Assembly (NCBI GenBank): GCA_944321725.1
Contig: CALUMI010000002.1
Span: 1-64,000, forward strand
From: an uncultured Muribaculaceae bacterium
GTDB taxonomy: Bacteria; Bacteroidota; Bacteroidia; Bacteroidales; Muribaculaceae
Direction: 5' to 3'
Length of the DNA: 64,000 nucleotides
The position numbers and the translations under genes are program-made. Shown here piece by piece: positions 7,989 to 16,785 of this stretch (position 1 is its first letter; every line of letters begins with the position of its first letter). The notes under the pieces are model-generated. The model ran no database searches, had not been told where the DNA came from, and was given only the letters and a program-made list of their open reading frames with translations.

Positions 7989-10535
7989 ATGGAAAAAAAT
8001 ACGTATACTTACGATGAGGCTTTTGATGCCTCGTGTAAATATTTCAACGGAGATGAGCTTGCCGCGCGTGTGTGGGTGAATAAATACGCGTTGAAAGACT
8101 CCTATGGAAATATTTATGAAAAAACTCCCGACGATATGCATCGGCGTATTGCAAAAGAAATTGTCAGAGTTGAAAAAAATTACAAAAATCCAATGACGGA
8201 AGAGCAAGTATTTGATTTGATTCGCAACTTCAAATACATAGTTCCTCAAGGAAGTCCGATGGCAGGCATAGGCAACAACTATCAGATAGGTTCGTTGTCA
8301 AACTGTTTTGTGATTGGTCTTGATGGCAGTCCTGATTCTTATGGCGGTATAATTAAAATCGATGAGGAGCAGGTGCAGCTGATGAAACGTCGTGGTGGCG
8401 TCGGACACGATTTGTCGCATATCCGCCCGAAAGGCTCTCCTGTAAAAAATTCTGCGCTTACGTCTACCGGGTTGGTTCCGTTTATGGAACGTTATTCTAA
8501 CTCTACTCGTGAGGTCGCTCAAGATGGCCGTCGCGGAGCGTTGATGTTGTCGGTGAGCATTAAGCATCCTGACAGTGAGGCCTTTATTGACGCAAAAATG
8601 ACAGAGGGCAAAGTGACCGGCGCAAATGTTTCGGTGCGTATCGACGACGAGTTTATGCACGCGGTTGAGAATAACGCCGAATATGTTCAGAAATATCCTG
8701 TCGACAGCGATGAGCCGAAATTCGAGAAAAAAATCGATGCTGTCGCTTTGTGGCGTAAAATAGTGCATAATGCGTGGAAGAGCGCGGAGCCGGGTGTGTT
8801 GTTTTGGGATACAATAATAAGGGAGTCTGTGCCTGACTGTTATGCGGATTTGGGTTTCCGCACAATCTCTACCAATCCATGCGGAGAGATTCCTTTGTGT
8901 CCTTACGACAGTTGTCGTCTTATTGCCATCAATCTTTATTCGTATGTGCAGAATCCGTTTACAAAAGAAGCTTATTTTGATTTTGACTTGTTTGCTTCTC
9001 ATGTAGGCTACGCACAACGGATGATGGACGATATAATTGATCTTGAGATGGAGAAAATAGACCGGATACTCGACAAGATTAACTCTGACCCTGAAACGAT
9101 GGAGGTAAAAGAAACAGAGCTTAATTTGTGGAAGAAAATAAGGGCAAAAACCCTTAAAGGGCGTCGTACCGGTGTTGGCACTACAGGCGAGGGAGATATG
9201 ATTGCCGCCATGGGATTGCGTTATGGCACAGAAGAGGCCACCGCTTTTTCTGAAAATGTGCATAAAGCGTTGGCTCTTGCCGCATACCGCTCGTCAGTGA
9301 ACATGGCTAAAGAGCGTGGGGCTTTTGAGATTTTCGATGCGGAAAGAGAAAAAAACAACCCGTTCATCAATCGGTTGAAAGACGCTGATCCAGAATTATA
9401 TAAGGAAATGGCAAAATACGGTCGCCGCAATATTGCCTGCCTTACAATAGCTCCCACCGGCACTACAAGTTTGATGACGCAAACATCGTCGGGTATAGAG
9501 CCGGTGTTTATGCCGGTATATAAGCGCAGAAGGAAAGTTAATCCTAATGACCCGAATGTGAGAATCGATTTTGTCGACGAAACAGGAGACGCGTTTGAGG
9601 AATATATTGTTTATCATCATAAATTCATTACTTGGATGGAGATAAACGGTATAGAAGTGAAACACGACTATACGCAGGAAGAGTTGGACGATATAGTGAA
9701 GCGTTCACCTTATTATAAGGCTACGGCTAATGATATCGATTGGCTTGAGAAAGTGAATATGCAGGGGCGGATACAAAAATGGGTTGACCATTCAATCAGT
9801 GTCACTATAAATCTTCCTTCCGATGTGTCGGAAGATTTGATTAACGAGCTTTATCTGCATGCGTGGAAATCGGGATGTAAGGGATGTACGGTATATCGCG
9901 ACGGATCGCGCTCCGGAGTGTTGGTTTCCACCCAAAAAGATAAAAAGATAGAGGAAAAGCAACCGGGCATTGCTTCTGAGGAGCAGCATTTGCTGAAACG
10001 TCCGATTGAATTGGAGGCCGATGTGGTCAGATTCCAAAATAATAAAGAAAAATGGATTGCCTTTATCGGGCTTGCAAATGACAAGCCATATGAGATTTTT
10101 ACCGGTCTTGCCGATGATGATGATGGCATATTCTGCCCGAAATCGGTTACTAAAGGAAAAATAATCAAAGCCATAGACGAGTATGGCAATAAGCGCTATG
10201 ATTTCCAATTCATCAACAAGCGTGGATATAAGATAACGATAGAGGGGCTTTCCGAAAAATTCAATCCTGAATATTGGAATTATGCGAAACTGATTTCCGG
10301 TGTGCTCCGCTATGGAATGCCTATTGCCCAAGTGATTAAGTTGGTGGGAAGTCTTGAGCTTAACAGCGAGTCCATCAATACGTGGAAAATGGGTGTGGAA
10401 AGGGCTTTGAAGAAATATTTGCCAAACGGCACTCATGCTAATGGACAGACTTGTCCCAATTGCGGTCAGGAAACATTGATTTATCAGGAGGGATGCCTGA
10501 TTTGTACGTCTTGCGGCACGTCGCGTTGCGGTTAG
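7989..10535 (+). CDS. nrdJ: Class II (adenosylcobalamin-dependent) ribonucleotide reductase
   Basis: Reduces ribonucleotides to deoxyribonucleotides with a B12-derived radical, so it works with or without oxygen. The 848-residue protein has active-site cysteines C106 (SNCFVIG) and C298 (NPCGEIPL), a LTIAPTGTTSLM segment in the barrel, GCKGCTVYRDGS, a TSCPD-type domain at about 680-800, and a cysteine-rich C-terminus (CPNC, then CLICTSC) ending in the redox pair C842/C847 (CGTSRCG). The start at 7989 (MEKNTYTYDEAF) is preferred over an in-frame ATG at 7911, which would add an unrelated AT-coded extension. A hairpin terminator follows. Confidence 0.94.
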   Translation: MEKNTYTYDEAFDASCKYFNGDELAARVWVNKYALKDSYGNIYEKTPDDMHRRIAKEIVRVEKNYKNPMTEEQVFDLIRNFKYIVPQGSPMAGIGNNYQIGSLSNCFVIGLDGSPDSYGGIIKIDEEQVQLMKRRGGVGHDLSHIRPKGSPVKNSALTSTGLVPFMERYSNSTREVAQDGRRGALMLSVSIKHPDSEAFIDAKMTEGKVTGANVSVRIDDEFMHAVENNAEYVQKYPVDSDEPKFEKKIDAVALWRKIVHNAWKSAEPGVLFWDTIIRESVPDCYADLGFRTISTNPCGEIPLCPYDSCRLIAINLYSYVQNPFTKEAYFDFDLFASHVGYAQRMMDDIIDLEMEKIDRILDKINSDPETMEVKETELNLWKKIRAKTLKGRRTGVGTTGEGDMIAAMGLRYGTEEATAFSENVHKALALAAYRSSVNMAKERGAFEIFDAEREKNNPFINRLKDADPELYKEMAKYGRRNIACLTIAPTGTTSLMTQTSSGIEPVFMPVYKRRRKVNPNDPNVRIDFVDETGDAFEEYIVYHHKFITWMEINGIEVKHDYTQEELDDIVKRSPYYKATANDIDWLEKVNMQGRIQKWVDHSISVTINLPSDVSEDLINELYLHAWKSGCKGCTVYRDGSRSGVLVSTQKDKKIEEKQPGIASEEQHLLKRPIELEADVVRFQNNKEKWIAFIGLANDKPYEIFTGLADDDDGIFCPKSVTKGKIIKAIDEYGNKRYDFQFINKRGYKITIEGLSEKFNPEYWNYAKLISGVLRYGMPIAQVIKLVGSLELNSESINTWKMGVERALKKYLPNGTHANGQTCPNCGQETLIYQEGCLICTSCGTSRCG

Positions 10536-10559
10536 AAAAAGTTTGAGAAAAGCATTAAA

Positions 10560-10601
10560 AAACGCGCAATGAGAATTTATTATGCCTCCCATTGCGCGTT
10601 T
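10560..10601 (+). terminator. Probable terminator after nrdJ
   Basis: Perfect 12-bp stem AAACGCGCAATG (10560-10571) with CATTGCGCGTTT (10590-10601), 18-base loop, followed by CTCGTATTT. The tail is only moderately T-rich. Confidence 0.65.
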
Positions 10602-10673
10602 CTCGTATTTAATGCGTAAATTTATCGCATAATTTGATTCACTGTAAATTAATGCCTAAAATTTATAGACCTA

Positions 10674-13346
10674 ATGAAAATAACTTTTAATATCGATTAC
10701 AGAACCAACTGGGGCGAGTCGGTCTACATTGCCGGCAATGCCGATGAATTGGGAGGACTATATGGCGATAATGCCCTTGTCATGAATTATGAAGGAGATT
10801 GTTGGAGACTGACAGTCGAATTTAAAAGTCCTGTCAAGGATTTTGAATATCGTTATTTTGTCAGAAGCGAGCAAGGCTACGTCAGAAAAGAGTGGGGGAA
10901 ACCTCATCGTTTTGTTGTGGGAGAGAAAGTCAGGGCTTATGTCGTGAATGATCATTGGCAGGATCAGCCCGCAGACAAGTCGTTTTATTCGTCGATGTTT
11001 ACAGAATCGGTTTTCCGTCGTGAAAACAGAGGAAAAACTGTGGTTCTTGCCGGTTGTCTGAATTTGAGAGTATTTGCTCCGACTGTGCGTCCGGATGAGG
11101 AACTTGCCATTGTTGGCGAATGTGAGGCGTTGGGCAAATGGAATCCGGCCAACGCTGTTGTCATGGCTGATTGTGATTTTCCAGAATGGTCGGTTGCCTT
11201 GCCGTTGCAGGATCTTGCTTTTCCGCTGAGCTATAAGTTTATAAAGAGAAATAAGTCAACAGGCAATGTCGTTTGGGAATCTACAGACAACAGAACTTTG
11301 GATTTGCGTGGCTCGAAAGCAAAAACCACAGCTCAAATAGTGTCGGGACTAAGATTTAACGATTCTTCCGCACCATGGAAAGGAGCCGGCACAGCCATTC
11401 CTGTGTTTTCTATCCGCACCGAAAACGATTTCGGTGTTGGTGATTTTGTCGGTATAAAAAAAATGGTTGATTGGCTTGCCTTAACCGGACAACGGGTATT
11501 GCAGATATTGCCGATTAACGATACAACCATGACAGGCACATGGACCGACTCTTATCCTTATGAGGCAAATTCCTCTTTTGCGTTGCATCCCATGTATTTG
11601 CATTTGCCGCAGGTCGGAATTTTGAGAGATGCCGCGCGGCGTGAGTTTTATGATGGACTTGCTGCCGAACTCAATGCTTTGCCGCAAGTCGACTATGAGC
11701 GCGTGAATCAGGCCAAGATGCAATATGTGAGGGAGGTGTTTGCAGAATCCGGCTCTGAGGTTTTAGACAGTCAGGATTTTATTGATTTTAAAATTAAGAA
11801 TGAATATTGGTTAAAGCCATACGCTGTTTTTTGTGCGCTCCGGGATAAATATGGCACTGCTGACTTTTCCAAATGGGAGAGCTATGCTGTCTACAACGAG
11901 GCGTCTGTAGATAAATTTGTGGAAGACAACAAGGAAGCTGTCAACGTGGTTTATTTCATCCAATATCATCTTGATAAACAGCTTAAAGATGTAAAAGAAT
12001 ATGCTCATGCGCATAATGTAGTCTTGAAAGGCGATATTCCTATCGGAATAAGCCGCACGAGCGCGGACGCTTGGGTAAATACGGATTTGTTTAATATGGA
12101 TTGTCAGGCGGGTGCTCCGCCGGATGATTTTTCTGTGCTTGGCCAGAATTGGGGGCTGCCTACTTATAATTGGGATGAGATGGCAAAAGACGGTTTCCAA
12201 TGGTGGAAAGACCGAATGCGAAAAATGTCGGAATATTTTGATTTATATCGTATTGACCATATACTTGGATTCTTCCGCATTTGGCAGATACCTATGACTG
12301 CTGTGCATGGATTGCTCGGCACATTTGATCCGGCATTGCCTTACACGCCTGATGAGATGCGCTACAGCTACGATTTCTGGATCGATGCGGATACGCATGC
12401 AAAACCGTTTATTCGCGATTATTTCCTTGCTGATTTCTTCGGTGAGTTTACTGATGAGGTTAAGGATAAGTTTTTGGTTGATGACGGTTACGGAAAATAT
12501 CATTTGCGAGAATTTGTCGATACGCAAATTAAGGTTGTGGAATATTTTGGCGGGCAAGACAAGTCAGAGAAGAACGAGCGTATAAAGAATGCTTTGCTTG
12601 GATTGATAGACCAAGTTCTTTTTATTGAGGACTCAAAACAGAAAGGCAAATATCATCCGCGCATCTCTGCTCAATTCACTTATGTCTACCGTTCGTTGAA
12701 CGATTATGAGCGTTGGTGTTTCGACCGTCTGTATAACGACTTTTTCTATCATCGCCATAACGATTTCTGGTACGGAAAGGCTATGATGAAACTGCCTGCT
12801 TTGGTGAATTCCACCGATATGCTTGTGTGTGGAGAAGACCTTGGCATGATTCCTGATTGTGTGCCAGCCGTGATGCACCAGTTGCAGATACTTTCTCTTG
12901 AGATTCAGAGAATGCCTAAGGATCCGAAAGTGGAGTTTGGAAATCCATACCATTATCCATATTTGTCGGTTTGTACCACTTCCACTCACGATATGGGAGG
13001 CATTCGTCAATGGTGGGAGGAGAATCCTGACAAGACACAGCGTTTCTTTAATACAATGCTCGGCCAAACGGGGAAAGCTCCTTACTTTGCCGAACCGTGG
13101 ATTTGCGACATTATCGTCAGCCAGCACATGGAGTCATCGGCGATGTTGTCCATTTTGCCGTTGCAGGACTGGCTTTCGGTTGACGGTGGTTTACGACGGG
13201 AGGATCCTCGCGAGGAGCAGATTAATGTGCCGGCTATATCGCATTATTATTGGCGTTATCGTATGCACTTGTCTGTGGAGAAATTGTTGAAGGCTGATTC
13301 TTTCAACAGTCTTGTTAAAAATAAGATTACGCGTAGCGGACGATAA
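10674..13346 (+). CDS. malQ: 4-alpha-glucanotransferase (GH77) with two CBM20 modules
   Basis: Amylomaltase/disproportionating enzyme that moves alpha-1,4-glucan segments between maltodextrins or onto glucose. At 890 residues it is longer than E. coli MalQ because of two N-terminal starch-binding CBM20-like modules (about 1-95 and 125-225), the arrangement of plant DPE2-type enzymes. The catalytic barrel has the nucleophile D528 (YRIDH), acid/base E721 (VCGEDLG) and the transition-state stabiliser D773 (STHDMGG). No signal peptide is seen, so it should act in the cytoplasm on glycogen or imported maltodextrin. It converges with the minus-strand GH57-GT4-debranching cluster and is followed by a strong terminator. 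Confidence 0.94.
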   Translation: MKITFNIDYRTNWGESVYIAGNADELGGLYGDNALVMNYEGDCWRLTVEFKSPVKDFEYRYFVRSEQGYVRKEWGKPHRFVVGEKVRAYVVNDHWQDQPADKSFYSSMFTESVFRRENRGKTVVLAGCLNLRVFAPTVRPDEELAIVGECEALGKWNPANAVVMADCDFPEWSVALPLQDLAFPLSYKFIKRNKSTGNVVWESTDNRTLDLRGSKAKTTAQIVSGLRFNDSSAPWKGAGTAIPVFSIRTENDFGVGDFVGIKKMVDWLALTGQRVLQILPINDTTMTGTWTDSYPYEANSSFALHPMYLHLPQVGILRDAARREFYDGLAAELNALPQVDYERVNQAKMQYVREVFAESGSEVLDSQDFIDFKIKNEYWLKPYAVFCALRDKYGTADFSKWESYAVYNEASVDKFVEDNKEAVNVVYFIQYHLDKQLKDVKEYAHAHNVVLKGDIPIGISRTSADAWVNTDLFNMDCQAGAPPDDFSVLGQNWGLPTYNWDEMAKDGFQWWKDRMRKMSEYFDLYRIDHILGFFRIWQIPMTAVHGLLGTFDPALPYTPDEMRYSYDFWIDADTHAKPFIRDYFLADFFGEFTDEVKDKFLVDDGYGKYHLREFVDTQIKVVEYFGGQDKSEKNERIKNALLGLIDQVLFIEDSKQKGKYHPRISAQFTYVYRSLNDYERWCFDRLYNDFFYHRHNDFWYGKAMMKLPALVNSTDMLVCGEDLGMIPDCVPAVMHQLQILSLEIQRMPKDPKVEFGNPYHYPYLSVCTTSTHDMGGIRQWWEENPDKTQRFFNTMLGQTGKAPYFAEPWICDIIVSQHMESSAMLSILPLQDWLSVDGGLRREDPREEQINVPAISHYYWRYRMHLSVEKLLKADSFNSLVKNKITRSGR

Positions 13347-13370
13347 GCAGAGGTTTTCTTTACGGATATA

Positions 13371-13407
13371 AAAAAATGCCGCATTTTCTACAGATGCGGC
13401 ATTTTTT
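13371..13407. terminator. Bidirectional terminator between malQ and ferritin
   Basis: Stem AAAAAATGCCGCAT (13371-13384) with ATGCGGCATTTTTT (13394-13407), 9-base loop. A and T runs on the two arms let it serve both converging genes. Confidence 0.9.
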
Positions 13408-13475
13408 ATTTTTGATTGCTGTCAGCTAAGAATATTAACATTCAGTTTTTTATGGGATATGATAATCTGTTATTT

Positions 13476-14003
13476 TTACGCTTCATCGCTGTTTGCCAAA
13501 GGGGCGGGAGTTGTATAGGTTCTTGCCGCCAACTCTTTGTCGATAGTGTACATGCCAAATCCGTTGTCGCCTATGAGGGTGAGATGGTCAATGTATTCCT
13601 GCGCTGTTTTTTCCTCTTCCACCTGCTCATCGACAAACCATGTGAGCATACTGCGCGTTGCGTAGTCCTTTTCTTCTTCGGCAATGCAGTAGAGGTCATT
13701 TATCATCTTTGTCACTTTCTGCTCGTGCTTTAATGTGTCTTTGAACACATGTATCGGGCTTTCCCATTCTGTGTCAACAGCGGCTATGGGTTTCAACGTC
13801 ACACGTCCTCCGCGGTCTTGCACGAAATTCATGAAGATTTCGGCGTGAGCCTGCTCTTCTTTGAACTGCACTTTGAACCAGTTGGCAAAACCGCTTTTTC
13901 CGTTGGCCTCAAAATATGCCGACATCGACAGATAGAGATATGCGGACCAAAATTCAGCATTGATTTGTTCGTTTAATGCCTCTTCTAATTTTTTGCTTAG
14001 CAT
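13476..14003 (-). CDS. ftnA: Ferritin (non-haem iron storage), first copy
   Basis: Four-helix ferritin that oxidises Fe(II) and stores Fe(III) in a 24-subunit shell. The 175-residue protein has the ferroxidase residues in the expected places: Glu in INAEFWSAYLYLSM, the E-x-x-H pair in EEQAHAEIF, and glutamates in VDEQVEEE. The start at 14003 (MLSKKLEEAL) gives the usual ferritin N-terminus; an upstream in-frame ATG at 14033 lies in a hairpin and adds an unrelated NAKNKSN segment. It sits between malQ and the GH57 gene. A second, diverged ferritin lies at 40566-41048. Confidence 0.95.
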   Translation of the reverse strand: MLSKKLEEALNEQINAEFWSAYLYLSMSAYFEANGKSGFANWFKVQFKEEQAHAEIFMNFVQDRGGRVTLKPIAAVDTEWESPIHVFKDTLKHEQKVTKMINDLYCIAEEEKDYATRSMLTWFVDEQVEEEKTAQEYIDHLTLIGDNGFGMYTIDKELAARTYTTPAPLANSDEA

Positions 14004-14028
14004 GATGTTTGATTTGTTTTTTGCGTTA

Positions 14029-14066
14029 AGCAACCGGAATTACCATCGTTGGCAATTCCGGTTGCT
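14029..14066 (-). terminator. Hairpin downstream of the GH57 gene
   Basis: Perfect 13-bp stem (14029-14041 with 14054-14066) with a 12-base loop, just past the GH57 stop. On the minus strand the following bases are TAACGCAAAAAAC, without a U tract, so it may terminate weakly or protect the 3' end. Confidence 0.5.
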
Positions 14067-14075
14067 GTGGTTGAA

Positions 14076-15488
14076 TTATTTATCGGTTTTTTTTGTTGTG
14101 GTTCTCTTTGTTGCGGTTTTTCTTGTTGTAGTTGGCTTTTTTGCTGCCGGTTTCTCTGCGGCTTTGGCTTCTGCCGCGTTGTTTTCATTCTGCTCGATGG
14201 TAGTTCTTAAAACTCGCAACTCTTTATTCAGCATTTCTATTTCGCTTTCTTGATTTTTAATAGTTGTGAGCAGCGCGTTAAGCTCCTCATTTTCTATCGA
14301 AAGCGGATATTGCTCTTCCACTCTGACAATGAAGTCGGCCAACACATTCATATAGTTGGTGAACGCTTGATATGGCGATTCGTATGGGCTGAACATTGCA
14401 TGTGCCGCGCCATCGCTGAAATGCTTGGTGCTCATGTAGAAGAAATGGTCGGAAGATTGCAGATAGAGCCAGTCTTGTTTCAATCGGCGGTCGCTGCATA
14501 GATGCACACGCTCTGCCACTGAGTACAGTTTGTGGAAAGCCTCATTTTGCAAATCGTTTCCAAGCCATGCGCTGACATCGCGTGCCTCGTCGGCTCCTGA
14601 AATCGGGTGTGTGACGGAAATCACGTCGACAGCTTTCAATTTGGAAACAGCTTCTGAAGGTGTCCAAAACTCTATCCCTTTTTGTTCGGCAAATCTTGGC
14701 AGGGCTTTGAAGAAGTCGAATATGCCTGTCGCTCTCGGATGGTTTTCTCCGAGTGTTTCGTAGTTTAGAGCGATGTTGACTATTTGCTCCTCTTTTGGGC
14801 AGTCGGCTATCCATGCCATGTATTTGTCGGCGGTCAACGGATATTCGTGCCATGACGAGTCGGAGAATCGCATGGCGATATCGTCGGTGAGTTTCGAGTT
14901 TCTGAACAGCAGTTTCATTTTTGGGGCTCCGGCTGAACTGTACACATAGTTTGGTGATTTCCATCCGAGTATGTGCTTGGCTCCTTCTGTAAGGACAGCT
15001 TTAAATCCCATTGCAGATATTTGAGCCGCAATTTCATCGTTGTAGACAAATTCGGTGTTCTTAAATACTTTGGGCTTTTGTCCGAAGAGCTCGTAAATCA
15101 GTTTGTCGTGCTGTTCTACCTGTTGGCGGAACTCTTCCTCATCGGTGAGCGACGCAAGCGAATGTGAGTAGGTTTCTGATACGAACTCTACGCATCCTGT
15201 ATCCGCAAGTTTTTTCATCGAGTCGATAAATTCCGGCACATATTGCTGAAATTGCTCTATGGCCGTTCCTGTGATAGAGAATGCCACTTTGAATTTTTTG
15301 TTGCTGTCGTTTATCATTTGCAACAGCAGCTCGTTTGCCGGCAAATAGGCGTGTTGGGCTATTTTCGATATTATTTCCTCGTTGGCGAAATCGTCATAAT
15401 AATAGTGGTCGTTACCAATGTCGAAGAAACGGTATCGTTTCAGTCTGAACGGTTGGTGTATCTGGAAGTATAAGCAAATTGCACTCAT
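14076..15488 (-). CDS. Glycoside hydrolase family 57 alpha-glucan enzyme
   Basis: GH57 (alpha-amylase/4-alpha-glucanotransferase type) protein of 470 residues acting on glycogen or maltodextrin. The N-terminus YFQIHQPFRLKRY is the family opening motif; VEFVSETYSHSL likely carries a catalytic glutamate and LNYETLGENH matches a later family motif. The catalytic region covers about residues 1-400. It is followed by a predicted coiled coil (about 405-440) and a tail very rich in Lys, Thr and Ala that ends the protein, unlike minimal GH57 enzymes. No signal peptide is seen. It is the third gene of the debranching enzyme, GT4, GH57 set (12-base gap). The exact reaction is not decidable from sequence. 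Confidence 0.9.
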   Translation of the reverse strand: MSAICLYFQIHQPFRLKRYRFFDIGNDHYYYDDFANEEIISKIAQHAYLPANELLLQMINDSNKKFKVAFSITGTAIEQFQQYVPEFIDSMKKLADTGCVEFVSETYSHSLASLTDEEEFRQQVEQHDKLIYELFGQKPKVFKNTEFVYNDEIAAQISAMGFKAVLTEGAKHILGWKSPNYVYSSAGAPKMKLLFRNSKLTDDIAMRFSDSSWHEYPLTADKYMAWIADCPKEEQIVNIALNYETLGENHPRATGIFDFFKALPRFAEQKGIEFWTPSEAVSKLKAVDVISVTHPISGADEARDVSAWLGNDLQNEAFHKLYSVAERVHLCSDRRLKQDWLYLQSSDHFFYMSTKHFSDGAAHAMFSPYESPYQAFTNYMNVLADFIVRVEEQYPLSIENEELNALLTTIKNQESEIEMLNKELRVLRTTIEQNENNAAEAKAAEKPAAKKPTTTRKTATKRTTTKKTDK

Positions 15489-15500
15489 ATTATATAAATT

Positions 15501-16760
15501 TTATCGGTTTAACAATTGGTTGTAAATATCTATGACTTTTTTTCCGGCTTTTTTCCATTGTATGCCATCAACTTCCGTAAGCCCTTCTTCGTGCAGTTGT
15601 TTGTACATTGCCGGATAGGTTATTATCGAATATATGGCATCTGCCATTGCGTCGATATCCCAAAAATCGGTTTTTATGACGTGGTTGAGTATTTCGGCGC
15701 ATCCCGATTGCTTTGATATTATCGATGGCACGCCCATTTGCATGGCCTCAAGCGGAGATATGCCGAACGGCTCCGACACGGATGGCATTATATATACATC
15801 CGATGCTTTAAGCATTTCGTAGACTTGTTTTCCTTTTTGGAATCCCGGAAAATGGAAGCGGTCGGAAATGTCTTTTTGAGCCGCGAGATCAATCATTTTT
15901 TCCATCATGTCGCCGCTTCCGGCCATTACAAAGCGCACGTTATGCACTTTTTGCAGTACTTTGGCTGCTGCCTCGACAAAGTATTCAGGGCCTTTTTGCA
16001 TTGTGATTCTGCCGAGAAATGTCACAACTTTTTCTTTCATCTTCGGCACATCCAAATGCTTTAGTTCCTCACGGAGCGGCTCTACCGCATTGTGTACTGT
16101 GGTGACTTTTGCCGGATCAATGCCGTACTTCTCTATCACAGTGCGGCGGGTAAGGTTGCTGACCGTGATTATGTGGTCGGCATTCAGCATACCGTCGCGC
16201 TCGATACCGTAAACGGTCGGATTGACATTTCCTCTCGACCGGTCGAAATCTGTGGCATGAACATGTATTACCAATGGCTTGCCTGACACTTGTTTAGCAT
16301 GAATTCCGGCAGGATATGTCAGCCAGTCATGCGAGTGGATTATGTCGAAATCCACTGTGCGGGCAATTACGCCTGCAACTATCGAGTAATTGTTTATCTC
16401 CTCAAGGAGATTGTCGGGGTATCTGCCCGAGAATTCGATGCAGCCGAGGTCGTTTACGCTCATGTAGTTGAAGTCGGCATATATATGTGAGCGCAAGTCG
16501 AAATACAGCTGCGGATCCATTACATTTCCTATTCTGGATTTTACGTAGTCCCAATCTGCCTCCCGCCATGCGATAGGGGTGTTGCATGCTCCTATGATGT
16601 TGGCAAAACTTTTATCTTCGTCCCCGTGTGGCTTTGGAATGACAAATGTTATTTCCATATTCCCGTTTTCGGCCATGCCTTTGGTCAGGCCATAACTTGC
16701 CGTGCCAAGTCCTCCGAGTATATGAGGTGGAAATTCCCACCCGAACATTAGAGCTTTCAT
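15501..16760 (-). CDS. Glycosyltransferase family 4, glycogen-synthase-like
   Basis: GT-B-fold transferase of 419 residues. It opens with KALMFGWEFPPHILGGLG, the glucan-synthase-type donor loop, and ends with EPFGISPLEAMQMG, the E-x7-E nucleotide-sugar motif. In Bacteroidales this gene sits between a debranching enzyme and a GH57 enzyme and is taken to be the glycogen chain-elongating enzyme; that role is contextual inference here. The start at 16760 avoids overlap with the upstream gene and begins directly at the conserved MKALMFGWEF. An in-frame ATG at 16796 would overlap the debranching gene by 11 bases. Confidence 0.88.
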   Translation of the reverse strand: MKALMFGWEFPPHILGGLGTASYGLTKGMAENGNMEITFVIPKPHGDEDKSFANIIGACNTPIAWREADWDYVKSRIGNVMDPQLYFDLRSHIYADFNYMSVNDLGCIEFSGRYPDNLLEEINNYSIVAGVIARTVDFDIIHSHDWLTYPAGIHAKQVSGKPLVIHVHATDFDRSRGNVNPTVYGIERDGMLNADHIITVSNLTRRTVIEKYGIDPAKVTTVHNAVEPLREELKHLDVPKMKEKVVTFLGRITMQKGPEYFVEAAAKVLQKVHNVRFVMAGSGDMMEKMIDLAAQKDISDRFHFPGFQKGKQVYEMLKASDVYIMPSVSEPFGISPLEAMQMGVPSIISKQSGCAEILNHVIKTDFWDIDAMADAIYSIITYPAMYKQLHEEGLTEVDGIQWKKAGKKVIDIYNQLLNR

Positions 16761-16785
16761 ATTCGAAAGAATTATTTTCTTGGAA

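Noticed and set aside
8298..9263. Long minus-strand open frame (321 codons) opposite nrdJ
   Set aside because: Antisense to a strongly conserved gene; composition mirrors the nrdJ codons, with many Cys, His and Arg and no domain.
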